Shown one piece after another: positions 1 through 8,067 of a DNA stretch of 64,000 nucleotides. This DNA comes from Roseimaritima multifibrata. Lineage in GTDB: Bacteria > Planctomycetota > Planctomycetia > Pirellulales > Pirellulaceae. The position numbers and the translations under genes were made by a program. The notes under the pieces were generated by a model, which saw only the letters and a program-made list of their open reading frames with translations, made no database searches and had not been told where the DNA came from. Numbering within the stretch: position 1 is the first letter of the stretch; the number at the start of each line of letters is the position of its first letter. The DNA lies in assembly GCF_007741495.1 (NCBI RefSeq), contig NZ_CP036262.1:6634001-6698000 (forward strand), written 5' to 3'.

Positions 1-1026
1 TACACCTACGATCCACCCGAGGTTTACGACAATTCCGGACATAGCTTGGCCGGTCCAGACAAAAATGGAAACCGAGCGGGTCGCTTGATTCGGGTGACCG
101 CCGATGCGTCGACCAACTACACCACGGCCGTCGCGGGAAGCGAAGTCATCCTATTGGGCGCGAATAGTACCTGGGACAACTTCAATGGATTCGCCAACAG
201 CACCTCCGACTTTAACGAACCACCTGCCGGGATCCTCCCGGACGGTTCCAATGTGCAAGATTTTATCGCCAGTGATAGTGAATCGCACACCGTAGGTTCG
301 TTGGCGTTTGGAGCGGACGGAAATCTGTTTGTTTCGATCGGTGATGGGGCCAGCTACAACCGAGTCGACCCGCGGGCCGTCCGCGTCCAAGACATCGACA
401 ATCTCTCTGGCAAAATCTTGCGAATCGATCCACTGACCGGAGCCGGCCTGAGCGACAACCCTTTCTTTGACGTCAGCGATGCCAACGCAAACCGGTCCAA
501 GGTCTACCAACTGGGGCTTCGCAATCCCTTCCGAATCACCGTCGCCCCCAATAGTGGCGACCTGTTTGTCGGTGACGTTGGCTGGACCAAATGGGAAGAA
601 ATCAATTCCGCAGCGGCCGGAGCCAATTTCGGTTGGCCCTATTATGAAGGTGGCAGCGGAACCAGCGTGCAAACCAACGGCTACAAAGACCTAGCCGAAG
701 CGATTGCGTTTTATAACAGCGGAGAAATTGTCACCCCGTCGCAGTTTGCGTTGAACCACGGAGCCGACGGAATCAATGCGATTGTCCTTGGAGCGGTCTA
801 CAGCGGCGACGTCTACCCAGAAGAGTACCAAGGCGACTTATTCTTCAATGACTTGGGCCAAGGCTTGGTCCGCAACGCCAGCCTGGACGTCGACGGAAAC
901 GTCATCAATGTGCAGAACTTCACCACCGATGCCGGCGTGGTCGTGTCGATTCAGCAAGGCCCCGATGGGACGTTGCACTACGTCGATCTAGATGACGGAT
1001 TGATCGGACATTGGTACTTCGCCTAA
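1..1026 (+). CDS. Glucose/sorbosone dehydrogenase-like beta-propeller, 3' part
   Basis: The reading frame is open from the first base of the window to TAA at 1024-1026, so the gene starts upstream and only the C-terminal 341 residues are present. They look like the soluble PQQ-dependent glucose/sorbosone dehydrogenase (GSDH) propeller: a block with GSLAFGADGNLFVSIGDG, then NLSGKILRIDP, then VYQLGLRNPFRITV, then GDVGWTKWEEIN and NFGWPYYEG, all in the order usual for that family. Such proteins are exported and oxidise sugars or act as carbohydrate-binding modules in larger secreted proteins. No anchoring or sorting tail follows; the protein ends shortly after the last blade. The N-terminal part, signal peptide and any extra domains cannot be seen, so the substrate is unknown. 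Confidence 0.8.
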   Translation, partial: YTYDPPEVYDNSGHSLAGPDKNGNRAGRLIRVTADASTNYTTAVAGSEVILLGANSTWDNFNGFANSTSDFNEPPAGILPDGSNVQDFIASDSESHTVGSLAFGADGNLFVSIGDGASYNRVDPRAVRVQDIDNLSGKILRIDPLTGAGLSDNPFFDVSDANANRSKVYQLGLRNPFRITVAPNSGDLFVGDVGWTKWEEINSAAAGANFGWPYYEGGSGTSVQTNGYKDLAEAIAFYNSGEIVTPSQFALNHGADGINAIVLGAVYSGDVYPEEYQGDLFFNDLGQGLVRNASLDVDGNVINVQNFTTDAGVVVSIQQGPDGTLHYVDLDDGLIGHWYFA

Positions 1027-1072
1027 ACCACAACCCTGAAACGAATCGCGTCGATCCTAAATCTCCTTGGGT

Positions 1073-2065
1073 TTAGGAGGCCTGTTTTCTTTGGCCAAAT
1101 TTCTCGAATGCCAGGACGGCGAAAAAGGCGGCGGCCGCTAGGCAAATCAAACCGGCGATCGAACCTTCCCATGCGGCCGGAGGAACCAATTCCCAGGTCC
1201 GCTGGGAAAACTTCTCGGCGGCGGTCTCCGCGGTCGCTTGCTGCAGCGGCCACAATTTCCGCAGCGATCCCAACATCAATCCCAACAACATCGCAAACGT
1301 TGCTCCGGGGCGATGGTCTAACAACCAACGCAGGATTCGGCTGAACAAGGCCAAACCGGTCAAGCATCCACAGCCAAACATCACCAGCTGTAAAAAACCG
1401 GGCATCGTGATTTCTCTTGCGACAAAAGCTTTGATCTGCTCCATGATCGGCTGGTAGGCGCCCAGCAGCAACAACACGAAGGCCCCACTGATTCCTGGCA
1501 AAATCATCGCACAGATCGAGATCATGCCCGCGAAAAAGATGAATCCTAGCGACGTATCACTACCCGCCGCGGTCAGGCAACTTAATTGGTACGCTCCGGC
1601 CGCCCCGGCAATCAACAAACACCCTCGCTGGATGTTCCACGTGCCGATCTCTTTGGCAACGATCACGCTGCTGCCCAAAATCAGGCCGAAAAAGACAGCA
1701 AACGTTTCGGCCATCCGGTGATCCAGCAACCAATGCATCAGGCTGGCCAGCGAGAGAATTCCGCCAGCGATACCGATCGCTAAACCGATCAAGAACCTCA
1801 AATCACAATGTTCGCCAACCGCCCGCCAGCGGCGTTCCCGCAGCAGAGCAAGCGCCGTCGGATCGAAGTGACTGATCGCCGTCACCAGCCGCTGGTAATG
1901 GCCAAGAACCAATGCGACCGTCCCACCACTGACCCCGGGAACCGTGTCGGCGGCTCCCATGCAGTAACCGCGCAGCACGTTCATTCCATCGGAGTGCCAA
2001 GAAACTGCGGGAGAAGCCTTGACCGTACTTCCTTCAGCCACGGGATCGATTGTCGAGAGATTCAT
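1073..2065 (-). CDS. DUF368 membrane protein (PopT-type polyprenyl-phosphate translocase)
   Basis: A 330-residue polytopic membrane protein. It has the duplicated DUF368 signature: PGVSGGT at residues 43-49 and the related PGISGAF at 190-196, each at the start of a hydrophobic half, as expected for an inverted-repeat transporter. The DUF368 family (PopT) is known to move undecaprenyl phosphate from the outer to the inner leaflet of the cytoplasmic membrane so that the lipid carrier can be reused for peptidoglycan and glycan synthesis. It is divergent from uppP with 166 bases between the likely starts. The family usually starts close to the FLRG..MG motif, so Met28 (start near base 1984) is an alternative to the ATG at 2063-2065. 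The family call is firm; the function follows from family work. Confidence 0.85.
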   Translation of the reverse strand: MNLSTIDPVAEGSTVKASPAVSWHSDGMNVLRGYCMGAADTVPGVSGGTVALVLGHYQRLVTAISHFDPTALALLRERRWRAVGEHCDLRFLIGLAIGIAGGILSLASLMHWLLDHRMAETFAVFFGLILGSSVIVAKEIGTWNIQRGCLLIAGAAGAYQLSCLTAAGSDTSLGFIFFAGMISICAMILPGISGAFVLLLLGAYQPIMEQIKAFVAREITMPGFLQLVMFGCGCLTGLALFSRILRWLLDHRPGATFAMLLGLMLGSLRKLWPLQQATAETAAEKFSQRTWELVPPAAWEGSIAGLICLAAAAFFAVLAFEKFGQRKQAS

Positions 2066-2231
2066 AAAGATGGGTCGTAATAAACGAAAACGAAAATTTT
2101 TCTTCAGTCCTTCGCGATCACCATTGACGTAGCCTTTTCGTTCGAAAAACGCTACTGTTCGGCTTCTAACCAGCGGAACCTCTGCGAACCGCTAGCTTCC
2201 CACCGTCTTTGTTTTGCGGGATTTGTTTCCG

Positions 2232-3002
2232 ATGCCCTGGTATCACGTCGTCATCTTAGCCATTGTCCAAGGAATTGCCGAGTTCCTTCCGATCAGTTCT
2301 TCGGGCCACTTGGTTCTGCTGGGCGCATTGATGGAAATCAAAGACGAATCGGCATCGCTGGAAATCATCCTGCACACCGGAACCCTGGCGTCGATCCTGG
2401 TTGTCTACTGGAAACGCATCCTGGCGATGCTAAAGTCCGACGCTCGGGTGATTCCCTTGTTGGTGATCGGAACCATCCCTGCGGCGGTTGTCGGCCTGAC
2501 GATCAAAAGTCAGTTTCCCGAATTGCTTAAGAACCCGCTGCTTGCCGGCTGCATGCTGCTGGTAACCGGCTGCCTCTTGATTTTGCTCCCCTGCATTCCT
2601 GTTGGAAAAACCGCATACCAAGGACTCTCTTGGCGAAACAGTTTGCTGGTCGGCTGCTTCCAAGCCGTTGCCATTCTCCCCGGGATCAGCCGAAGTGGAT
2701 CGACGATTGTCGGAGGCCGTTTATTGGGTTTAAAAAACGATGACGCGGTAACGTTCTCGTTTCTGTTAGCCATTCCCGCGATCATGGGTGCAACGGTGCT
2801 GGCGCTGAAAGATCTAATCAAAGAACCACCAAGCGGCGAAAATATCGGGATTCTAGCGATCGGAGCCCTGGTTTCCTTTGTCGTCGGGTTCTTCGCCCTC
2901 CACTGGATGATCAGGTGGAGTCGCCAAGGTCGGCTGGACTGGTTTGCCTACTGGTGCATCCCCGTCGGCCTAATCTCCATCGCCTACTGGGCCTTCGCAT
3001 AA
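2232..3002 (+). CDS. uppP: Undecaprenyl-diphosphatase (BacA/UppP)
   Basis: This 256-residue integral membrane enzyme removes one phosphate from undecaprenyl diphosphate to give the monophosphate carrier. Both family signatures are visible: [14 protein letters not shown] at residues 13-26 and [13 protein letters not shown] at 150-162, the two re-entrant active-site segments. I chose ATG 2232 because the family starts directly before the first helix; a TTG at 2214 would add six residues. The partner on the other side of the divergent intergenic region is a DUF368 carrier translocase, so the pair covers dephosphorylation and flipping of the same lipid. The stop TAA at 3000-3002 is itself the start of an AACTCCC tandem array, so the gene runs straight into a repeat without any spacer. 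Confidence 0.95.
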   Translation: MPWYHVVILAIVQGIAEFLPISSSGHLVLLGALMEIKDESASLEIILHTGTLASILVVYWKRILAMLKSDARVIPLLVIGTIPAAVVGLTIKSQFPELLKNPLLAGCMLLVTGCLLILLPCIPVGKTAYQGLSWRNSLLVGCFQAVAILPGISRSGSTIVGGRLLGLKNDDAVTFSFLLAIPAIMGATVLALKDLIKEPPSGENIGILAIGALVSFVVGFFALHWMIRWSRQGRLDWFAYWCIPVGLISIAYWAFA

Positions 3003-3102
3003 CTCCCAACTCCCAACTCCCAACTCCCAACTCCCAACTCCCAACTCCCAACTCCCAACTCCGTGTCTCCGTGTCTCCGTGTCTCCGTGTCTCCGTGTCT
3101 CC
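3001..3102 (+). repeat. Tandem array AACTCCC x8 then GTGTCTCC x5
   Basis: Eight perfect copies of the heptamer AACTCCC (3001-3056) and a partial one are followed by five perfect copies of the octamer GTGTCTCC (3063-3102). The first heptamer overlaps the uppP stop codon. The same words occur at several other loci in this window, mostly at gene ends. Function is unknown; no hairpin is formed by the array itself. Confidence 0.95.
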
Positions 3103-3230
3103 CCCCAACCCCACCGCCCCTGGTCAAGCCGATACCATAAAAGAAACAGCCAATCCCGCGGATCGCCCTCCCCAAGCCTGATCATTCGCGGCAAAACGTC
3201 ACAACCTTATAAGTAAGGACGTAAAACCCG

Positions 3231-4196
3231 ATGAACCGACAGCTTGCAACCGACGCCGTCCGTGACATCTTTCGGCTCGACGTCCTCAGCGGGTTGTCAA
3301 AGAAAAACAAGTCGCTCCCCTGCAAGTATCTGTATGACGAACGCGGTTCGCAACTGTTCGACCGGATCTGTGAAACCGACGAATACTATCCGACCCGCAC
3401 CGAACTCCAGATCATGGAAGAGAATGCGGATTCGATTGCGAATCAGATTGGCGAACGGGTGATGCTGGTCGAATACGGCAGCGGCAGCAGCATCAAAACA
3501 GTCAAATTGCTTGAATCGTTACGGGATCCGGCCGCCTACGTCCCGGTCGACATCTCTGAGGAACATCTGCTGCGAACGGCCGAAAACCTCCGGTCGGCTT
3601 TCCCTGACATTGCCGTCCTGCCGGTGGTTGCCGATTTCACTCAGCCATTTGAACTGCCAAAGACGGGATGTGATTTCTCGCACATTGCGTTGTATTTCCC
3701 GGGTTCTACCATCGGCAACTTCACGCCCGCGGCCGCCGGCGAACTGCTGGAATTCATGTCGTCCATGCTTGGCGACCATGGCGGACTACTGATCGGAATC
3801 GACTTACAGAAATCCCCCGCCGTGATCGAAGCGGCCTACAACGACGCTTTGGGAGTGACCTCTGAATTTAGCCTGAACCTGCTGAAACGAATCAATTCAG
3901 AACTGGATGGAAATTTTGATTTGGATCAGTTCAAACACAAGGCGGTTTACCAGTCAAACGAACATCGCATCAAAGTTTCGATCGTCAGCGGGCGAGCCCA
4001 AACGGTCATGATCGCCGGACAGGAATTTGATTTCGAAGAGGGGGAAGAGATCCTGACCGAGTATTCGCACAAATACACGATAGACGGCTTCGCAGACTTC
4101 GCGGCACAGTATGGATTTTCGCTACATAAACACTGGACCGATCCGAGACAGTACTTTGGGCTTCTGCACCTAGTCCTTGATGCCCCGTTACCGTAG
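3231..4196 (+). CDS. egtD: L-histidine N-alpha-methyltransferase EgtD
   Basis: A 321-residue SAM-dependent enzyme that trimethylates histidine to hercynine, the first step of ergothioneine synthesis. The EgtD family layout is clear: the N-terminal substrate-binding block with SLPCKYLYDERGSQLFD (residues 28-44) and YYPTRTE (52-58), the SAM motif EYGSGSSIKT (81-90), PVDIS at 105-109, and FPGSTIGNF at 156-164. Length equals that of characterised EgtD proteins. ATG 3231 is preceded by AAGGA about 11 bases upstream, a possible ribosome site. It is followed by a DUF427 gene and egtB on the same strand, which together form a compact ergothioneine operon. Confidence 0.95.
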   Translation: MNRQLATDAVRDIFRLDVLSGLSKKNKSLPCKYLYDERGSQLFDRICETDEYYPTRTELQIMEENADSIANQIGERVMLVEYGSGSSIKTVKLLESLRDPAAYVPVDISEEHLLRTAENLRSAFPDIAVLPVVADFTQPFELPKTGCDFSHIALYFPGSTIGNFTPAAAGELLEFMSSMLGDHGGLLIGIDLQKSPAVIEAAYNDALGVTSEFSLNLLKRINSELDGNFDLDQFKHKAVYQSNEHRIKVSIVSGRAQTVMIAGQEFDFEEGEEILTEYSHKYTIDGFADFAAQYGFSLHKHWTDPRQYFGLLHLVLDAPLP

Positions 4197-4218
4197 TGGA
4201 TCGTCCCAGGAACGTTTC

Positions 4219-4272
4219 CGGCTGACCAAACGTACCAAGCTGACCAAACGTTCCAAGCTGACCAAACGTTCC
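4219..4272 (+). repeat. Three copies of an 18-bp tandem repeat after egtD
   Basis: Three direct copies of the unit AAGCTGACCAAACGTTCC (first copy diverged) start 23 bases after the egtD stop. A reversed GGAACGTTT at about 4210 precedes them and could pair with the last bases of a unit. The array fills most of the egtD to DUF427 gap. Confidence 0.85.
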
Positions 4273-4310
4273 TTGCCAAACGACCTCCATTTCACCCCAG
4301 AGCAAAATTG

Positions 4311-4592
4311 ATGAAAGCCATCTGGAACGGCAGCGTCATCGCGGAAAGTGAAGCGACCGAAATCGTGGAAGGGAACCACTATTTTCCTCCGGGATCCGTC
4401 AATCCGTCATTCCTGACAGAATCGACGAAAACGTCGACGTGCCCCTGGAAAGGGCTGGCGAACTATTACAACATTGTGGTGGACGGCAAAACAAACTCGG
4501 GTGCCGCGTGGTATTACGCGAACCCTCATTCCCAAGCTTCGCAAATCAAGGGGCATGTCGCCTTTTGGAAAGGTGTCGAAATTCAATCGTGA
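4311..4592 (+). CDS. DUF427 family protein in the ergothioneine operon
   Basis: A 93-residue cytoplasmic protein of the DUF427 family, recognised from the N-terminal strand MKAIWNGSVIAES, the NHYFPPGSVN turn, the TCPWKGLANYYNI block and the C-terminal VAFWKGVEI. The family has a small beta-rich fold and no established activity that I can name. ATG 4311 is preferred over the adjacent TTG at 4308. Its TGA stop (4590-4592) overlaps the GTG start of egtB by four bases, so the two are probably translationally coupled, which points to a role in or near ergothioneine synthesis. That role is inference only. Confidence 0.85.
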   Translation: MKAIWNGSVIAESEATEIVEGNHYFPPGSVNPSFLTESTKTSTCPWKGLANYYNIVVDGKTNSGAAWYYANPHSQASQIKGHVAFWKGVEIQS

Positions 4593-5908
4593 GCGAACCA
4601 CTCACCCCCGCAGAATCAGACGGCGCGGCGTTGGCCAAAGCGTACTGCGACACGCGACAATTCACCCAACGGATCGTCCAGCCTCTCTCGGCTGAAGACT
4701 GTATGGTCCAATCGATGGACGACGTCAGTCCCACGCGTTGGCACCTGGCCCATACGACTTGGTTTTTCGAAACCTTTGCGCTGCGAGAGGAACCGGACTA
4801 TCCGATCTACGACGAATGCTACAACTTTCTATTCAATTCGTACTACAACACGATCGGCCAGCAATTCAATCGATCACGTCGCGGCACGATCTCTCGGCCC
4901 GGCCTAGCCGACATTCAAAAATACCGCCAGCATGTCGATGCCGAAATCACAAAACGTCTGCAGTCACCGGAGTACGTCGCCCGTAAGCGTGCCATTTTGG
5001 AAGTCGGCATCCAACACGAACAGCAGCACCAAGAATTGATCCTGACCGACATCAAGCATGTTCTCTCGAGCAACCCAGTGCATCCCGTTTACCAGGACGT
5101 TCCGTTTGATCCATGCTGCAGTCCCCACCAAGATCACCCTATACGCATCGACGCAGGCCTTCACGAAATCGGGCACTGTGGAAACGGTTTTGCCTTCGAC
5201 AACGAATCCCCACGGCACCCTATTTACCTTCCCGACGCCCAGCTATCGAATCGCTTGGTGACCTGTGGTGAATTCTTGGCGTTTATGGAAGAGGGCGGTT
5301 ATCAGCGGCCTGAATTCTGGTTGTCCCTCGGCTGGAACACGGTGAATCAAGAACGCTGGCAGGCTCCGCTTTACTGGACAAAGCAGAACGACAAGTGGAT
5401 GCAATTCACGCTGGCGGGACTTGTTCCGGTAAACCTGGACTGGCCCGTCTGTCATGTCAGCCTATTCGAAGCCGACGCGTTTGCGCGATGGTCTGGCAAG
5501 CGACTGCCAACCGAATTTGAATGGGAAATCGCCGCGACTCAGAACCTGCAGGATTCGGATTCCACAAAGCACGGTTCCAGCCCTGATCCCATTACCGACC
5601 CACCGTTTACCAATCCACCGTTTGCCGATCATCTGCTTGCGGATCAACGAGCGATCCATCCGACCCGCTCGCCAGCATCGCTTATGGGAAGTGTCTGGCA
5701 ATGGACCAGCAGCAGCTACGCCGCCTACCCCGGCTACACTCCGGCCCCCGGGGCGATCGGAGAATACAACGGAAAATTCATGTGCAACCAATACGTCTTA
5801 CGTGGCGGCAGCGTCGCGACGCACAGCACTCATATCCGCCCGACCTATCGGAACTTTTTCCCCGCCCAGACACGCTGGCAATTCACCGGCATACGGCTGG
5901 CCGAATAA
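4589..5908 (+). CDS. egtB: Ergothioneine sulfoxide synthase EgtB
   Basis: A 439-residue non-haem iron enzyme that couples hercynine to a thiol (cysteine or gamma-glutamylcysteine) with O2. The N-terminal DinB_2-type domain carries HLAH at residues 52-55 and the HEQQHQE iron-binding motif at 143-149; the C-terminal third is an FGE-sulfatase fold with VWQWTSSSY and a final RGGSVAT..IRPTYRNFF block. GTG 4589 is chosen because it overlaps the DUF427 stop by GTGA and places the DinB domain at the usual distance; the frame is open further upstream but overlaps DUF427. A Pro/Asp-rich insert with internal PPF repeats lies just before the FGE core. No egtA or egtC homologue is seen nearby, so the thiol donor is open. 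Confidence 0.93.
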   Translation: MSEPLTPAESDGAALAKAYCDTRQFTQRIVQPLSAEDCMVQSMDDVSPTRWHLAHTTWFFETFALREEPDYPIYDECYNFLFNSYYNTIGQQFNRSRRGTISRPGLADIQKYRQHVDAEITKRLQSPEYVARKRAILEVGIQHEQQHQELILTDIKHVLSSNPVHPVYQDVPFDPCCSPHQDHPIRIDAGLHEIGHCGNGFAFDNESPRHPIYLPDAQLSNRLVTCGEFLAFMEEGGYQRPEFWLSLGWNTVNQERWQAPLYWTKQNDKWMQFTLAGLVPVNLDWPVCHVSLFEADAFARWSGKRLPTEFEWEIAATQNLQDSDSTKHGSSPDPITDPPFTNPPFADHLLADQRAIHPTRSPASLMGSVWQWTSSSYAAYPGYTPAPGAIGEYNGKFMCNQYVLRGGSVATHSTHIRPTYRNFFPAQTRWQFTGIRLAE

Positions 5909-5959
5909 GCGAGGCGGCGTGAAATCAATAAGTGACGGTTTCCGAGGCAGTCATGTCGG

Positions 5960-5983
5960 AACGCTCGCCAGAGCGTGGGCAGA
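5960..5983. repeat. Interspersed repeat with CGCTC-GCCA-GAGCG palindrome
   Basis: This short palindrome-centred repeat (CGCTCGCCAGAGCG followed by TGGGCAGA) occurs again, inverted, at 8639-8662 and 15494-15524. It lies in the gap between two convergent genes. It looks like a REP-type element. Confidence 0.6.
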
Positions 5984-6013
5984 CTGCAACGGCGGTTTGC
6001 CAATGCGTTTGCT

Positions 6014-6358
6014 CTACTTTTCGACGCGTGGACCCACCGTCAGCACTTCCCAAGGCTTCGGGTACATGTACATCGGCTCAATTCGCCCGGCGTGATTGCG
6101 GTAGCTGCCGCGATGAACGTTCTCGTGCCAGCTCATCGCTCCCTGACTACTGGGGGCAATAATATAGGCGACTTTACCACCCAGATAGGTTGGCCTGTTA
6201 TAGACCCGGCGGTGGGACGGCGGGAGTCGATTCCCGAGCGGCGGAATGGGATTAAAACGCTCTCCACCCGGCCGAATCGGCGGAGAATGCTCGTGCGGTG
6301 GGTGTCCCCAGGACGTGGAAAAGACCGCTAATGTGAGCATCAAAGCAATGATTCGCAT
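6014..6358 (-). CDS. Small secreted protein of unknown function
   Basis: A 114-residue protein with a clear N-terminal signal peptide (MRIIALMLTLAVFSTSWG, residues 1-18) followed by a Pro/His/Arg-rich mature part with HPPHEHSPP near the new N-terminus and a PTYLGGKVAYIIAP segment in the middle. I place the start at 6358 because that Met begins the signal peptide; the frame extends 18 residues further but that extension is polar and unlike a leader. No domain is recognised. It is convergent with egtB. Confidence 0.6.
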   Translation of the reverse strand: MRIIALMLTLAVFSTSWGHPPHEHSPPIRPGGERFNPIPPLGNRLPPSHRRVYNRPTYLGGKVAYIIAPSSQGAMSWHENVHRGSYRNHAGRIEPMYMYPKPWEVLTVGPRVEK

Positions 6359-6576
6359 GATTCCGCTTCCTTTTTGATCAGGGAGACTTGGCCGCCTGGC
6401 CCGCATAGCCATCTTTATCGGCGATTCCGGTCTTTGTCTGCCAATCGAACCGCCGAAGGTTCGGTCCTAACGATCTTACGTTTTCGCCTGGGCGAATCTC
6501 CCTTCTATTCGCTATAGTATTCCATCGTCCCCTTCTTGTTTCCCTACCATTAACAAGCGATTCTGCCCCCAAGCCG

Positions 6577-7203
6577 ATGGCCCTTGACCCCCGCTACAAA
6601 CCGATTTTAATCGCCATACTGGCTGCACTGGGAGGCTGTTTTGCCTCAGGCCCGGCACCTGGCGAATCGGTTTCCACGTCGGTTTCGGTCCCCTCCGCAC
6701 AGCTGGAACAGCGTGCGATCGAGCAGATTCAGCGTTTTGGCACGACCAGTTTTCGCAATGCGGGGATGCCCGCATCGGAGTGGCGTGATTCCACGCAGCA
6801 ATTGGTCGTGGAACTGCTCGAACGACTTCCCCGCCGCGACCTCGCCTCGCCGCTACCTCAGCAGCCCTCCGAGACTCGGCAGGAACTAAACCGAGCCGTT
6901 TGGCGGATCGTGAAACGCTGGAAACGCCAGCGCCGGCACCAATCCCTTTTCGTTGAAGAAGCCTACCAACAATCGGCGCACGATAACCGCCGCCGAAACC
7001 GTTGGACGCTGAAGGATCTTGAGCAACTGCCCGACACCCTTCTCACCGAACGGCAAACGAGTATCCTCAGACGCTTGAGCGAAGGGGAAAGTCCTCAGCA
7101 AATCGCAACCGCGCTGAACCTTGACCCACCGCAGGTCAGCCGGGAAAAGTACCTTGCCATTCACAAACTGCGTCGAGCCTGGCTCCGCAGCCAACAGGTT
7201 TAA
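6577..7203 (+). CDS. Sigma-70 region 4-like HTH protein with an N-terminal hydrophobic segment
   Basis: A 208-residue protein whose C-terminal half resembles region 4 of ECF-type sigma factors: a Trp/Arg-rich WRIVKRWKRQRRHQS stretch near 110-125, then LTERQTSILRRLSEGESPQQIATAL and SREKYLAIHKLRRAWL (about 153-205), a typical helix-turn-helix that ends in the LRRAWL helix. The first 22 residues are hydrophobic and end in LGGC, which reads as a lipobox or membrane anchor. That is unusual for a sigma factor. Either the protein is membrane-tethered or the true start is downstream (for instance ATG 6766). It ends 3 bases before the start of an ABC-2 permease gene, so they are probably co-transcribed. 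Confidence 0.6.
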   Translation: MALDPRYKPILIAILAALGGCFASGPAPGESVSTSVSVPSAQLEQRAIEQIQRFGTTSFRNAGMPASEWRDSTQQLVVELLERLPRRDLASPLPQQPSETRQELNRAVWRIVKRWKRQRRHQSLFVEEAYQQSAHDNRRRNRWTLKDLEQLPDTLLTERQTSILRRLSEGESPQQIATALNLDPPQVSREKYLAIHKLRRAWLRSQQV

Positions 7204-7206
7204 ATC

Positions 7207-8067
7207 GTGCCGACCCCACATCGTCCGCACTACGGCCGCGTCTTTTTGACGTTTGCAAGAAACAGTCTGATTCGAGACATGACGTTTCGGACCAACTTTA
7301 TCTTCCAATGCATCAGCAGTGTCTCCTGGACGCTGATGAACATTGGCTTCTACATGATTATCTTTCAGTTCACCCGTTCGATTGGTGCGGACACCGGGTG
7401 GGAGAAGTACCACTTCTATATCTTCCTGGCGACCACCTGGCTGATCAACAGTTTGGTCCAAGCCTTTTTCATGCCCAACGCAGAAGAGTTCAGCGAACTG
7501 ATTCGGACGGGGGGCCTTGATTTTGCGCTCTTAAAACCGATCGATACGCAGTTCTTGATTTCCTTTCGCCGCATCGACTGGAGCGCCCTGTCAAACTTTT
7601 TTGTCGGTTTGGCCCTGCTGTTCTGGGCGGTCTATCGACTGATGACCGATCCGGTGAACCCGATGACCTTTTCGCTCCTAGCAGCGTTTCTGTACGTGTT
7701 TTATATCGGCTGCGGGGCGCTGATCATGTACAGCCTGATGATCTGCCTGTCCGCCACAAGTGTCTGGCTAGGCCGCAACCAAACTCTCTATAACTTTTGG
7801 TTCTACATCACCAATTTCAGCCGTTATCCGATGGAAATCTATCAACGGAGCTGGGGCTGGTCGCTATGGGGGTTGTTCACGTTTGCAATCCCCGTCCTGG
7901 TGGTCGTGAATGTCCCCGCACGCATCCTAGCGCGCCCCCTCGATCCTCGAGCCTGGTGGGAAGTCCCGCTGGCCGTCTACGCCCTGTTCGCCACCGTGAT
8001 CAGCTTGGCCGCCAGTCGCTGGATCTTCAAAAAGTCACTAGGCGCGTACCGCAGCGCAAGTTCCTAG
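7207..8067 (+). CDS. ABC-2 family transporter permease (DUF990-like)
   Basis: A 286-residue membrane protein with six predicted hydrophobic segments. The N-terminal FLTFARNSLIRDMTFRTNFIFQ and the central ELIRTGGLDFALLKPIDTQFLISFR are typical of the ABC-2 permeases of the DUF990/PF06182 type, which usually work as hetero-pairs with a second permease and an ATPase. The start is GTG 7207, three bases after the stop of the sigma-like gene. No cognate ATPase or second permease lies next to it; the next gene downstream is a self-contained ABC exporter after a 790-base repeat-filled gap. Substrate unknown. Confidence 0.8.
   Translation: MPTPHRPHYGRVFLTFARNSLIRDMTFRTNFIFQCISSVSWTLMNIGFYMIIFQFTRSIGADTGWEKYHFYIFLATTWLINSLVQAFFMPNAEEFSELIRTGGLDFALLKPIDTQFLISFRRIDWSALSNFFVGLALLFWAVYRLMTDPVNPMTFSLLAAFLYVFYIGCGALIMYSLMICLSATSVWLGRNQTLYNFWFYITNFSRYPMEIYQRSWGWSLWGLFTFAIPVLVVVNVPARILARPLDPRAWWEVPLAVYALFATVISLAASRWIFKKSLGAYRSASS

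Noticed and set aside
4439-4588. Longer N-terminus for EgtB
   Set aside because: It would overlap almost half of the DUF427 gene; the GTG at 4589 with the GTGA overlap fits the family length.
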